A stretch of 64,000 bases of DNA from Callorhinus ursinus (lineage: Eukaryota; Chordata; Mammalia; Carnivora; Otariidae). Positions 1 to 12,039 of this stretch are shown here, piece after piece; within the stretch, counting starts at the first letter, position 1; each line of letters opens with the position of its first letter. A model generated the notes under the pieces. That model ran no database searches, was not told where the DNA came from, and saw nothing but the letters and a program-made list of their open reading frames with translations. Position numbers and translations under genes: made by a program. The stretch is from the NCBI RefSeq assembly GCF_003265705.1, contig NW_020312867.1, forward strand, positions 1,298,600 through 1,362,599, in the 5' to 3' direction.

Positions 1-1474
1 GGCCTGAGCTGGGGGCATTTCATACCCGAGGCCCCATTCTCTGAAGACCCGTCTTATGCAAATGACAGACAGCTCCCAGTTAGTCATGCAGGAAGCACGG
101 GATAGGCGGCCCCGGGATGTAGGAGCCCTTCCGGAGCCCTTCCCAACCCCTTCACAGATGGAGCAGCCGAAGCCCAGAGATCTTGCCCAGGGTCTCATAG
201 CTGCTAAAGACCTACATGTAAAACGGGAACACAGCGGCCCGCAAGCACGCAGGCAAGCATTCACGCTCTCCACGTGCACACACACGCACGCACACATGCA
301 CGTATGTGTGCGCACCAACACAGCCCTGCAACAGAATCGCTGTCGCACTCAGGACCTGGTAGCATCCCAGAGGCCCCAGGCAGACAGGGCCTGCAGTGAC
401 CCTTATGCCACATGTTCAGCATTGAACAGAAGGCCCCACAGAGGTCCCTGACATCTCTGACAGGTGTCTGGTGTTGTCTTCAGGTTTAGCAGGCATAGAT
501 GTCCAGCCAGCAGCACCCGGCCACAACCTGGGGCTGTGTCAAGGTGGATGGGAGCCCCTGGTGGTCCCTGTCCAAGCCCTGGCTGCCAAGGAGGCCCTGA
601 CAGGCCTGTATCCGGCAGCCACTGGGAGTCGGCTTCTCCTTCTGCCAACAATATGAGAATACATACTCACATGGGCGCAAGGGGCATCCACGTATGGGAT
701 CATGAGACCCCCTAACACCAACCACACTTTTCAACAGAGAGATCTAATAAGACACCTGGGAATATGGGGGATACTGATGGGATTAACCACTATCTGGATG
801 TCAACCGATAACACAGCCACCCCTGGGAAACAGAGCAGGCTGAGGAGGCCCCCTGTATGTTCCGATTCTGAAATGTAGTAATGAACTCACTCCCTCTCCC
901 GGGATCTGGAGGAGACCACCACAGAATCACGCGGGCCCTGCTGTGCAGAGGAATGTCCCTTTCTGCTCAAGACCTAATTTACGGTGGAATACACCCCTCC
1001 ACTATGCTTCCCCGTGGTCCCACCGCAAAACCGTTCATCCAAATCGGTCCTGAGTCCCACTCCAGAGACTCCACCCAGGAGCTCAGGCTCCAGGCCTGGG
1101 AATCTGCACTTGGAACGTCCTCCCCAGGTCACTGGAGCACCTGGGAAACACTGGCCTGGTGTGTTCCTTCCTTGTTACGGGGAACAGATGAGACCTCAAG
1201 GAGGAAGTTGCACACACATGTGAGCTGACTTGGAGGGCCGGTCGGTGTATGGTTGTGTCCAGTGTGACCAAGTTAGTCGACCAGGTGCTGGTGGTTTAAA
1301 AAACCCCAAATTGCCTTTATGGCACCTGGATTGCACACATAAGCCAGACACCCTAGTCTTCCAACATTTCTCCTGTACTTGGACGCCAAGCAAATGCTTC
1401 CAGGGCAGACACAGCTCTGTGGGTCCTCCCCTAATACATGCCGGCAGGTGGAGGCACTGGTCCCATTGTAATGC
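1..1474. other. Intergenic, no gene seen
   Basis: I see no exon, RNA gene or clear transposon here. The open frames are short, overlap on both strands and show no family motif. A CA/CG-rich microsatellite of alternating purine and pyrimidine lies near 275-312. Confidence 0.6.
275..312. repeat. Imperfect CA-type microsatellite
   Basis: Runs of CA interrupted by CG and TG (cacacacgcacgcacacatgcacg). It is alternating purine-pyrimidine sequence, a common mammalian simple repeat. Confidence 0.8.
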
Positions 1475-1487
1475 CAGGAGATTTTTC
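1475..1487. repeat. Left target-site duplication of the L1
   Basis: The 13-mer CAGGAGATTTTTC here is repeated exactly at 8,630-8,642, immediately beyond the other end of the L1. This is the expected footprint of target-primed reverse transcription. Confidence 0.93.
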
Positions 1488-1809
1488 TTTTTAATTTTTT
1501 ATTGTTATGTTAATCACCATACATTACATCATTAGTTCTTGATGTAGTGTTCCATGATTCATTGTTTGTGCATAACACCCAGTGCTCCACGCAGAACGTG
1601 CCCTCCTTAATACCCATCACCAGGCTAACGCATCCCCCACCCTCCTCCCCTCTAGAACCCTCAGTTTGTTTTTCAGAGTCCATCGTCTCTCATGGTTCAA
1701 CTCCCCCTCCGACTTACTCCCCTTCATTTTTCCCCTCCTGCTATCTTCTTCTTTTTCTTTTTTCTTAACATATCTTGCATTATTTGTTTCAGAAGTACAG
1801 ATCTGTGAT

Positions 1810-4800
1810 TCAACAGTCTTTCTCTGTTTGACTTATTACACTCAGCATAACACCCTCCAGTTCCATCCACGTCGTTGCAAATGGCAAGATCTCATTCCTT
1901 TTGATGGTTGCATAATATTCCATTGTGAATATATAACACTTCTTCTTTATCCATTCATCTGTCGATAGACATCTTGGCTCTTTCCACAGTTTGGCTATTG
2001 TGGACATTGCTGCTATAAACATTGGGGTGCACGTACCCCTTCGGATCCCTACATTTGTATCTTTGTGGTAAATACCCAGTAGTGCAATTGCTGGATCGTA
2101 TGGTAGCTTTATTTTCAACTGTTTGAGGAACCTCCATACTGTTTTCCAGAGTGGTTGCAACAGCTTGCATTCCCACCAACAGTGTAGGAGGGTTCCCCTT
2201 TCTCCACATCCCCGCCAACATCTGTCGTTTCCTGACTTGTTAATTTTAGCCATTCTGACTGGTGTGAGGTGGTATCTCATGGAGGTTTTGATTTGGATTT
2301 CCCTGATGCCGAGCGATGTTGAGCACTTTTTCATGTGTCTGTTGTCCATTTGGATGTCTTCTTTGGAAAAATGTCTGTTCATGTCTTCTGCCCATTTCTT
2401 GATTGGATTATTCTTTGGGTGTTGAGTTTGATAAGTTCTTTATAGATTTTGGATACTAGCCCTTTATCTGATATGTCATTTGCAGATATTTTCTCCCATT
2501 CTGTCAGTTGTCTTTTTGTTTTGTGGACTGTTTCTTTTGCTGTGCAAAAGCTTTTTATCTTGATGAAATCCCAATAGCTCATTTATGCCCTGGCTTCCCT
2601 TGCCTTCGGCGATGTTTCTAGGAAGAAGTTACTGTGGCTGAGGTGGAAGAGGTTGCTGCCTGTGTTCTCCTTTAGGATTTTGATGGACTCCTGTCTCACG
2701 TTTAGGTCTTTCAACCATTTGGAGTCTATTTTTGTGTGTGGTGTAAGGAAATGGTCCAGTTTCATTCTTCTGCATGTGGCTGTCCAATTTTCCCAACACC
2801 ATTTGTTGAAGAGACTGTCTTTTTTCCATTGGACGTTCTTTCCTGCTTTGTCAAAGATGAGTTGACCATAGAGTTGAGGGTCCATTTCTGGGCTCTCAAT
2901 TCTGTTCCATTGATCTATGTGTCTGTTTTTTGCCAGTACCATACTGTCTTGATGATGACAGCTTTGTAATAGAGCTGAAAGTCTGGAATTGTGATGCCGC
3001 CAGCTTTGCTTTTCTTTTTCAATATTCCTCTGGCTATTCGGGGTCTCTTCTGGTTCCATATAAATTTTAGGATTATTTGTTCCATTTCTTTGAAAAAAGT
3101 GGATGGTATTTTGATGGGGATTGCATTGAATGTGTAGATTGCTCTAGGTAGCATTGACATCTTCACAATGTTTGTTCTTCCAATGCATGAGCATGGAACG
3201 TTTTTCCATTTCTTTGTGTCTTCTTCAATTTCTTTCATGAGTATTTTATAGTTTTCTGAGTACAGATCCTTTGCCTCTTTGGTTAAATTTATTCCTAGGT
3301 ATCTTATGGTTTTGGGTGCAATTGTAAATGGGATAGACTCCTTAATTTCTCTCTCTTCTGTCTTGTTGTTGGTGTATCGGAATGCCACTGATTTCTGTGC
3401 ATTGATTTTATAGCCTGCTACTTGACTGAATTCCTGTATGAGTTCTAGCAGTTTTGGGGTGCAGTCTTTTGGGTTTTCCACATACAGTATCATATCATCT
3501 GCAAAGAGTGAGAGTTTGACTTCCTCTTTGCCGATTTGGATGCCTTTCATTTCTTTTTGTTGTCTGATTGCTGTGGCTAGGACTTCTAATACTATGTTGA
3601 ATAGCAGTGGTGATAGTGGACATCCCTGCCGTGTTCCTGACCTTAGGGGAAAAGCTCTCAGCTTTTCCCCATTGAGAATGCTATTCGCTGTAGGTTTTTC
3701 GTAGATGGCTTTTATGATATTGAGGTATGTACCCTCTATCCTTATACTCTGAAGAGTTTTGATCAAGAAAGGATGCTGTACTTTGTCAAATGCTTTTTCT
3801 GCATCTATTGAGAGGATCATATGATTCTTGTTCTTTCTTTTGTTAATGTATTGTATCACGTTGATTGATTTGCGGATGTTGGACCAGCCTTGCAGCCGAG
3901 GGATAAATCCCACTTGGTCGTGGTGAATAATCCTTTTAATGTACTGTTGGACACTATTGGCTAGTAATTTGGTGAGAATTTTTGCATCCATGTTCATTAA
4001 GGATATTGGTCTGTAGTTTTCCTTTTTGATGGGGTCTTTGTCTGGTTTTGGGATCAAGGTAATGGTGGCCTCATAAAATGAGTTTGGAAGTTTCCCTTCC
4101 ATTTCTATTTTTTGGAACAGTTTCAGGAGAATAGGTATTAATTCTTCTTTGAATGTCTGATAGAATTCCCCTGGGAAGCCATCTGGCCCTGGGCTTTTGT
4201 TTGTTGGGAGATTTTTGATGACTGTTTCAATTTCCTTAGTGGTTATAGGTCTGTTCAGGTTTTCTATTTCTTCCTGGTTCAATTTTGGTAGTTGATACAT
4301 CTCTAGGAATGCACCCATTTCTTCCAGGTTATCTAATTTGCTGGCATAGAGTTGCTCATCATATGTTCTTATAATTGTTTGTATTTCTTTGGTGTTAGTT
4401 GTGATCTCTCCTCTTTCATTCATGATTTTGTTGATTTGGGTCATTTCTCTTTTCTTTTTGATAAGTCTGGCCAGGGGTTTATCAATCTTGTTAATTCTTT
4501 CAAAGAACCAGCTCCTAGTTTCGTTGATCTGTTCTACTGTTCTTTTGGTTTCTAGTTCATTGATTTCTGCTCTGATCTTTATGATTTCTCTTCTCCTGCT
4601 GGGTGTAGGCTTTCTTTGCTGTTCTTTCTCCAGCTCCTTTAGGTGTAGGGTTAGGTTGTGTATTTGAGACCTTTCTTGTTTCTTGAGAAAGGCTTGTATT
4701 GCTATATACTTTCCTCTCAGGACTGCCTTTGCTGTATCCCACAGATTTTGAATAGTTGTGTTTTCATTTTCATTGGTTTCCATGAATTTTTTAAATTCTT

Positions 4801-5599
4801 CTTTAATTTCCTGGTTGACCCATTCATTCTTTAGTAGGATGCTCTTTAGCCTCCAAGTATTTGAGTTCTTTCCGACTTTCCTCTTGTGATTGAGTTCTAG
4901 TTTCAAAGCATTGTGGTCTGAAAATATGCAGGGAATAATCCCCATCTTTTGGTACCCGTTGAGACCTGATTTGTGACCTAGGATGTGATCAATTCTGGAG
5001 AATGTTCCATGGGCACTAGAGAAGAATGTGTATTCCGTTGCTTTGGGATGGAATGTTCTGAATATGTCTGTGAAGTCCATTTGGTCCAGTGTGTCATTTA
5101 AAGTCTTTATTTCCTTGTTGATCTTTTGCTTAGATGATCTGTCCATTTCAGTCAGGGGGGTGTTAAAGTCCCCCACTATTATTGTATTGTTGTCAATGTG
5201 TTTCTTTGCTTTTGTTATTAATTGCCTTATATAATTGGCTGCTCCCATGTTCGGGGCATAGATATTTACAATTGTTAGATCTTCTTGTTGGATAGACCCT
5301 TTAAGTAGGATATAGTGTCCTTCCTCATCTCTTATTACAGTCTTTGTTTTAAAATCTAGTTTGTCTGATATAAGGATTGCCACCCCAGCTTTCTTTTGGT
5401 GTCCATTAGCATGGTAAATGGTTTTCCACCCCCTCACTTTCAATCTGGGGGTGTCTTTGGGTCTAAAATGAGTCTCTTGCAGACAGCATATGGATGGGTC
5501 TTGTTTTTTAATCCAATCTGATAGCCTGTGTATTTTGATTGCGGCATTTAGCCCATTTACATTCAGGGTAACTATTGAAAGGTATGACTTTAGTGCCAT
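1810..5599 (-). pseudogene. L1 ORF2 (endonuclease and reverse transcriptase), disrupted
   Basis: The ORF2 frame opens with [18 protein letters not shown] at 5,599 and runs 894 codons. The N-terminal endonuclease domain shows LNVNGLN, CLQETH, NIYAPN, IVGDFN, RIDHILG and SDHNAL. The reverse transcriptase domain shows [23 protein letters not shown] and the catalytic [13 protein letters not shown]. The frame then slips at an A6 run (2,926-2,931), meets an in-frame TAA at 2,583-2,585, and shifts again near 2,410-2,425. The last part (2,382-1,810) keeps the C-terminal cysteine motif C-x3-C-x7-H-x4-C. At least three lesions separate the domains, so no full ORF2 protein can be made from this copy as sequenced. 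Confidence 0.94.
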
Positions 5600-5752
5600 T
5601 GTATTGCCTGTAAGGTGACTGTTACTGTATATTGTCTCTGTTCCTTTCTGATCTGTGCTGCTTTTTGTCTCTCTCTTTGCTTAGAGGACCCCTTTCAATA
5701 TTTCTTGGAGGGCTGGTTTTGTGTTGGCAAAATCCTTTAGTTTTTGTTTGTC

Positions 5753-6577
5753 CTAGAAGCTTTTGATCTCTCCTTCAATTTTCAATGACAGCCTAGCTGG
5801 ATATAGTATTCCTGGCTGCATATTTTTCTCGTTTAGTGCTCTGAAGATATCATGCCTGTCCTTTCTGGCTTGCCAGGTCTCTGTGGATAGGTCTGTTGCC
5901 AATCTAATATTTCTACCATTGTAGGTTACAGATCTCTTCTCCCGAGCTGCTTTCAGGATTTTCTCTTTGTCTCTGAGACTCGTAAGTTTTACTATTAGAT
6001 GTCGGGGTGTTGACCTATTATTATTGATTTTGAGAGGGGTTCTCTGTGCCTCCTGGATTTTGATGCCTGTTTCCTTCCTCACATTAGGGAAGTTCTCTGC
6101 TATTATTTGCTCCAATATACCTTCTGCCCCTCTCTCTCTTTCTTCTTCTTCTGGGATCCCAATTATTCTAATGTTGTTTCATCTTATCGTATCGCTTATC
6201 TCTCGAATTCTGCCCTCGTGATCCTGTAGTTGTTTCTCTCTCTTTTTCTCAGCCTCTTTATTTTCCATCATTTGGTCTTCTATATCACTGATTCTCTCTT
6301 CTGCCTTATTTATCCTAGCAGTTAGTGCCCCCATTTTTGATTGCACCTCATTAATAGCCTTTTTGATTTCGACTTGGTTAGATTTTAGTTCTTTTATTTC
6401 TCCAGAAATGGTTTCTCTAATAACTTCCATGCTTTTTTCAAGCCCAGCTAGTATCTTTAAAGTCATGATTCTGAACTCTAGGTCCGACATCGTACTAATG
6501 TCCGTATTGCGTAGGTCCCTGGCTGACAGTACTATCTCTTGTTCTTTTTGCTGAGGTGATTTCTTTCGTCTTGTCAT
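5753..6577 (-). pseudogene. L1 ORF1 (RNA-binding chaperone), disrupted
   Basis: The frame starts MTRRKKSPQQKEQEIVLSAR at 6,577. It continues with a coiled-coil-like stretch rich in E, K, I and L (roughly residues 40-125), then reaches TAA at 6,179-6,181 and a second TAA at 6,158-6,160. From about 6,135 the same frame resumes through the conserved ORF1 C-terminal part (AENFPN, RHLIVKL, LKAAREK) and ends near 5,753. The homologous segment between the two halves lies in another frame, so two small compensating indels probably bracket about 50 bases. ORF1 normally forms trimers that coat L1 RNA. Confidence 0.9.
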
Positions 6578-6639
6578 TTTGTCCAGAGGAGAATAGATGA
6601 ATGAGAGAACAAAATGCTAACAGGTTTACAACGTCCCCA

Positions 6640-7330
6640 TCAAATATACTGTATACAAATCAGAAAAGACCTGAAACCAGGGGACAAGAAAGGGAAAGAA
6701 AGAAAAAAGAAAGAGAAAAGAAAGAAAGAAAAAAAAGAGAAAAAGATTAAAAACAAAAACAATACAAAAAAACGAATATGATCAAAAATGATCAGGCTAG
6801 TGCATAGATCAGTTCCACACACTAGATTTTGGGTGTATTTTGGTCTGTTAGAAAAAAGTGCCTCCTAAAATTTTAAAGGAAGAAAGACTTATATATGTAC
6901 AAAATAAGGGTTGATACAATGAAGGGATGGAAGATGACTGTAAAGATGAAAATTATAAAAGATTTTATAAAATGAATTGATACGATAAGAAGTTGTTTGA
7001 AAAAAGAAAGAAGAAGATTTAAAAAAACAAAAAAGGGAGAGACTGTGATCAGGCAGGAGACTAGAACAAAGCCATACACTAGTGATTTAGGGTATATTTT
7101 GATCTGTTAGAAGAAACTGTATCTCAAAATTTTAAAGAGAGAACAACTTATATATATATGCCAAAAATAAGGGTAACTACTATGAAGGGATAAAATATGA
7201 CTCTAAAAATGAAAAATAAAAAATGTTTTTTAAAAGAAGGGATTCATAAGATGTTGGTTGAAAAAGGGAAAAAGAGAAATTAAAAAAACAGTTAAAAAAT
7301 TAACTTTGAAAAACTAATGAATCATGGTAA
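6640..7330 (-). repeat. A/T-rich tandemly duplicated segment of the L1 5' region
   Basis: Two related copies of about 257 bp lie head to tail, about 6,790-7,046 and 7,047-7,290. Each begins GATCAGGC and shares blocks such as TTTGGTCTGTTAG / TTTGATCTGTTAG, AAAATTTTAAAG, CTTATATAT and ATGAAGGGAT. Long A/G runs flank them at 6,680-6,770. The segment sits between ORF1 and the GC-rich 5' UTR. Confidence 0.8.
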
Positions 7331-8108
7331 AAAAAAAAAAAAAGCCATGAATTCTATGTGCAGTATTCCCGTAGCGCTGGAGTTCTCCCGTTCTCCTTGA
7401 TCGGTAAACTTGGTCTTGGCTTGCTGGCTGTTCGTGCTGATCTTCTGGGGGAGGGGCCTGTTGCCGTGGTTCCCAAATGTCTTTGCCGGAGGCGGAATTG
7501 CCCCACCCTTGTGTGTCCGGGCTAAGAAAGCTGCTCGGGTTTGCTCTCAGGAGCTTTTGTTCCCTGCAAGCTCTCGGTACAGCTTTGGAGGACCAGGGTG
7601 AAAATGGTGGCCTCCCAATCTCCACCCGGAGGAGCTGAGAACTCGGGGCCCCGCTCCTCAGTGCGCCCCCAGAGAAAAGCAGTCACTCCCGTCTCCCCGG
7701 TCTCCGGCCGCTCTCCGTGCTCACCCGGCCTGTGACTGAGCGTTTCTATCTCTGGCTCCCGACCCCGTGTGGAGTCTCCAAACCCAGCAGATCCCTGCGG
7801 TGCGCTCCCACGCCGCTCCTCCCCGGGGGAGGAAGGGGAGTCTCCCTGGCTCTGCCGCTTGTTGGGTCCCTCCTGCAGGAGCAGTGGCCCGACTGGGCCG
7901 CGGATCACAGTTTATGGCCACCCCGAGCTGAGAGCCCACACCTCGGCTCCGTCTCTGCAGCCGGCTTTCCCGCTCCAATACCTGGGAGCTCTGCCGCACT
8001 CAGGAACCCCCGGTCTTTCTGTGACCCCGAGGCTCCTGAGACCACACTGTCCTGCAAGGGTTCCACCCCCCGCTTAGCCACTGGAGCGACGTCCCTCAGC
8101 GGAGCCGG

Positions 8109-8463
8109 CTTCTAACAGTTCCGATTTTGTGCTCCGCGGCTCTAGCACTTGCCAGAAGCGGCCGGCGGAGGCCCCTCCCCCGCCGTCTATCCTCCCGAAT
8201 ATCGCCTCGGATTCACTTCTCCGCTCGTCCTACCTNNNNNNNNNNNNNNNNNNNNNNNNNNNNNNNNNNNNNNNNNNNNNNNNNNNNNNNNNNNNNNNNN
8301 NNNNNNNNNNNNNNNNNNNNNNNNNNNNNNNNNNNACTTCTAAAAGGTCCGATTTTGTGCTCCGCGGCTCTAGCACTTGCCAGAAGCGGCCGACGGATGC
8401 CCCCTCCCCCGCCGTCTATCCTCCCGAATATCGCCTCGGATTCACTTCTCCGCACGTCCTACC
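8109..8463 (-). repeat. About 127-bp tandem monomers in the L1 5' UTR, split by a gap
   Basis: The segment 8,109-8,235 recurs at 8,337-8,463 with only a few differences. Both contain CCGATTTTGTGCTCCGCGG, GCCGTCTATCCTCCCG and TCGCCTCGGATTCACTTCTC. The two units are separated exactly by the N gap, which suggests a longer array of unknown copy number. Confidence 0.88.
8236..8335. other. Assembly gap of 100 N
   Basis: Exactly 100 undetermined bases. The round number suggests a placeholder for a gap of unknown size. It falls at the boundary of two nearly identical repeat units. Confidence 0.98.
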
Positions 8464-8629
8464 TTCCAGTAAGTGGTCGCTTCTCTGTTCAGAGAGTTGT
8501 TGCTACTCTCTTCTTCGATCTCCTGTTGAGTTCGTAGGTGTTCAGAATGGTTTGATCCCTCTTCAGCTGAATTCCTGAGACCAGACGAAATCCAGGTCTC
8601 CTACTCCTCTGCCATCTTGCTCCGCTCTT

Positions 8630-8642
8630 CAGGAGATTTTTC
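8630..8642. repeat. Right target-site duplication of the L1
   Basis: Exact copy of the 13-mer at 1,475-1,487. Confidence 0.93.
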
Positions 8643-11599
8643 CCTCCTGCTAACCACGGGTCATTTGTGCAGGATCTTTTCAATGAGCCAGTGTTTCCTG
8701 AAATCGAGACATTTACCCACCTTTATAATTTTTTTCTGTATCTAATTGTCCTGTACAATTGTTTCCTTAATATTTTTCCCTAATCATGAGTCATATTTTT
8801 ACTTACATCTCTTCTTTAAAAAAACCCAATATCCCAACCATTAAAGGGAGCATCTACCACCACGGGCTGTGAGTAGAAGTTAATGAGCAACAATGACTAT
8901 ATTAACATTCTTGGCCCTGCGCCACCCAGAGGCTCCCGTTGCCCTGTGAGTCTAAAAACGCTCCTGTGTCTATTTAGCTGTCCACACGGTCATCTCCTTT
9001 ATCCACCCCGGCCCCAATCCTTCTGTTTTGTGTGAAATTAGATTGCTGGCCAGGTCACGATGGCCGTCGGTTTCCTGCAGTGGGGGCATCTCCTCAGACC
9101 ACCTCTTCCGTGCCCGGTGATGTGTATTCCACGCTTGAGATGCTGCGGCAGATTATCAGGCCCTTGGGGGACCCCTGTCTCCCATAAAACCACATGTTTC
9201 GGAAACCATGGGCTAGCGTAGCTGAATTACATGCCAAGCCAAGGAGGTTTCCATGTGGATGCTCTCCCCCTTCCCTCCTTCACGGAGCAAATAAGGATGG
9301 AGTATGAGAATATGCTTGGCTCAGGTCTAGGCACCGAGGAGGCAGCAGTGAAGAAGATGGACAATGCCCCGGCCTTGTGGAGCTTACGTTCTAGGCCCTG
9401 AGTTAGAACTGCCTGGCTGAGCCCTGTCAACCCCAGGGTGATGCCACCTCCTCCCTCCCCATCATCCTCCTCATCACTGTGACAGCTGCTGTACACCTCT
9501 GAGTTTGGGGGCTCATGCAGTCATAGATAACCCGGACACAGGGCTGTCTGTCACTCTGAGAGAGACGGGGAGACATTCAATTTTTGAGCAGAGTGCTTAG
9601 AGTTCCACTCGAATGTTAGCTCCACAAGGGGCCAGATTCTGCCTTGTGTTCACTGTTGTATCCCCAGTGCCCCAAACAGTACCTGGCATGTAATAGGCCC
9701 TCATCAATATTTGCTAAATGAATTACTCTAAGGAGGGCATAACCTAATTTACATTATAAAAAGATCACATGACTGTTGCGTGGAGAAAGGGGAGACCGGA
9801 CGGCTAGGAGCAAGGGTAGGGCAGGGAAACCAGTGAAGAGGATACTGCACTAGTCCAGATGCAAGGGAAAGCCTCTTCCCGTTCTGGTTCCCGTCTGGCT
9901 CCTGTCATGTCTCCCCCTCCTAGAAGCCCCCCCTCGCCGCCGGCACCCAGTGGGCTCCAGCCAGGACTCCTCACCCTCTGGTCTCCACCCCCGCTGCATC
10001 CTTTTCTTTTGGCTCATCCCTCTGTTGGATCCGCTCCACCTCCAACCAAAAGCCATCCACAGATGAGCTCTCTGCCAAGCTATTCTTTAAAAAACAAACA
10101 AACAACAATAAACCAAAAAAGAAAAGAAGCATTGTGTGCATTCCTCCAGCCACAGGAATTGATTCAAGGAAGGGAACACGCAGGCCTATGGCTGGGAGTT
10201 CTGGGGTAGAGACAACTGGCTCTAGCCCAGGATGTAGAGCGAGTAGCCCCAAGGAGGTGGTGGGCACACAGTGGGGATCCAGACTCAGAACAAAGTGGAT
10301 CTCACGTTCAACATAAATAGAAAACAAAAACTTGGTCCTAGATGATGTCATTGAGTAGTTGAGTCACAAGAGGGTCACCCACATGGTGCATTTTACTGAA
10401 AAATCCTCGTTGGGGAGGCAGCATCTGACCCCTTTGACAGAGACTTGGGTTGTTTCCATCCGTCAGTCACAAGCAACATGACATAAGCATCCTTACGTTC
10501 ATCACCACGTTCCCTTGTGTAGAGCTAACAGTAGAACAGAGCGCGAGAGGCAGATTTGCAGAATCAAAGGGAGATTGTGAGATTGTGACACTTCTTGCCA
10601 AGTTGCTTTCCGGAAGGGATTGCTCTATTGGATTTGTTTGTTGTGGTTGTTGTTGCAGCCCAGGATGGGGGGCTGATTTTGTTCCTGCTGCCTACCTGGT
10701 CTCCCTCCTGTGGGGTCCTGTGCCCTCGAGTCCTTGAGGCTGTGTGGTGCCCACAACTTGAGATCCCACCCACTGATGTCCCCCCAGCTTCTGGAGGTGT
10801 GATCCAGTCCGGCAGGCCCTGAGTCATGGATGTGTGACCTGAGCAGTCACACACGGTCCCCTGCTTAGAAGGGCCTCCCGCTTGGTTTAATCATCATCAT
10901 GGAATTGTTTGAACAAGGGCCTCCGTGTTCATTTGACGCATGGCTTGCGCCTTTCTCCCAAGTGTCCTGCCCACACACTGAGCTCGACTCCAAGCGATAA
11001 ACACTCACATGCCGAAACACGCTCAAAGGTGGTAAAGCAGAGATATCTCAGGTCCGCCAGGGCCCAAAGGAAGAGGCAGGGCACCAGCTCTCCCCGGGGA
11101 ACGGCTTGGCCATTCTCACCGAGCAGAAGCTTGACGGGAGACCAAGTCCCAGTTAATTATAAAATTGGCTGTTCCGCTCTATTTATGCTTTTTGAGAAAG
11201 CTGCTAGTCGGCGCACCTCCTGCGAATCCGTTTGGTCCCGCATGCTGGCGCACAGTTTGGTTTCTTTAGCTGTTTTGCGATTCGCTTGAAAATTGCCAGC
11301 ATCTGTGTGTTTTCGTGACAATTTGAAAACCTCAGTGACTAAACCCAAACAGAAGTCAACTGTGCCTCCCTTTTGACAGCTGAGAGCGAGAGAGGAGCCG
11401 TCGTTTCTCTGGGTGAACTTTCTAAGGAGGTCAGACGGGGGTGCCCAGGAAAGAACAGACATGAAATCAAACCCCGGCAGTTCTAAAGCGGTGGTGGTGC
11501 TGAGATCACAGCGTGCAGTGTGGCGACGAGTCTTCAGCTGAGCACGACCACCGGTGCTCGGTGCTTCCACAAAATTCATTCCGAGCTTCACAAACACAG
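8643..11599. other. Intergenic, mostly unique sequence
   Basis: No exon with family similarity is visible. An L2-like end lies at 9,590-9,725. The longest frame, about 146 codons on the minus strand at 11,157-11,597, shows no motif and no splice support. It is treated as chance. Confidence 0.55.
9590..9725 (+). mobile_element. L2 LINE 3' end fragment
   Basis: Contains the diverged L2 tail pattern: TGTTGTATCCCCAGTGCC, then ACAGTACCTGGCATGTAATAGG and CAATATTTGCTAAATGAAT. Confidence 0.7.
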
Positions 11600-11720
11600 T
11601 GCATTTTTGTTTTGTTTTGTTTTCAACATTTTATTGACGCATAGTGCATGCCGAAGAGTGCACAGATCCTAAGCGTACAGCACGATTGTTTCGTTATGTA
11701 GTTTTGTTTTTAGGCACTTC
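11600..11720 (-). mobile_element. Possible old L1 fragment
   Basis: A T-rich stretch followed by CATTTTATTGACGCATAGTG and GTGCACAGATCCTAAGCGTA, which resembles ancient L1M 3' sequence read in reverse. Weak evidence. Confidence 0.35.
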
Positions 11721-12039
11721 CCGAGCACTTACTGTCCTGGCCAAGCAGGGGCGGGTGGGCAGGGAGGGGCTGTGCTACACGCGCCGTGTCCGGTTACACA
11801 GAGGCTGAGCCCCACGCGCTCGCCTTGCGTCTCAGGGGAGACGTTTCACTTCCCTGAGCCTCCGTGTCCTCTGCAGAGAGGGGCTGATCCGAGCTCCTGT
11901 CACTGTGAGCATCACGAGAAGGGTAACTGAGAAGCCAGGCAAAGTAGCTGGCCTATCCTGGGTGCGCGGGTCACCAGCACAGGCCCACGTGGCCACAGTG
12001 ACACGTCGCCACATGTCTCCTGGGGGGCAAAATCGCCCC

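Larger units (their letters stand above)
1488..8629 (-). mobile_element. Near full-length LINE-1 retrotransposon (carnivore L1)
   Basis: A non-LTR retrotransposon on the minus strand. Its 5' end near 8,629 begins GAGCGGAGCAAGATGGC; its 3' end at 1,488 is an A-rich tail containing AATAAAA. Order along the element: GC-rich 5' UTR with repeated units (8,629 to about 7,350), A/T-rich tandem segment (about 7,330 to 6,640), ORF1 (6,577-5,753), ORF2 (5,599 to about 1,810), then the 3' UTR. A perfect 13-bp target-site duplication flanks it. Both ORFs contain breaks, so this copy is probably immobile, but the long open stretches suggest it is fairly young. A 100-N gap interrupts the 5' UTR, so the true length is unknown. 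Confidence 0.96.
7350..8629 (-). promoter_or_regulatory. GC-rich, CpG-dense L1 5' UTR (internal promoter region)
   Basis: This part of the L1 is rich in CpG and G/C compared with the rest of the window. It ends at 8,629 with the typical L1 start containing AAGATGGC, a YY1-like motif seen at L1 transcription starts. L1 elements carry an internal promoter here; activity in this copy is not shown by sequence. Confidence 0.75.

Noticed and set aside
403..734. Overlapping open frames on both strands near the left edge
   Set aside because: GC-rich chance frames without motif or splice signals.
8109..8463. CRISPR-like array
   Set aside because: Units of about 127 bp are contiguous L1 5' UTR monomers in a mammalian genome, with no short repeat-spacer pattern.
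8127..8578. Open frames across the N gap
   Set aside because: They run through 100 unknown bases inside the L1 5' UTR and are not genes.
11157..11597. A 146-codon open frame on the minus strand, the longest outside L1
   Set aside because: No recognisable domain or sensible composition, no splice or promoter support, and no known gene expected there.
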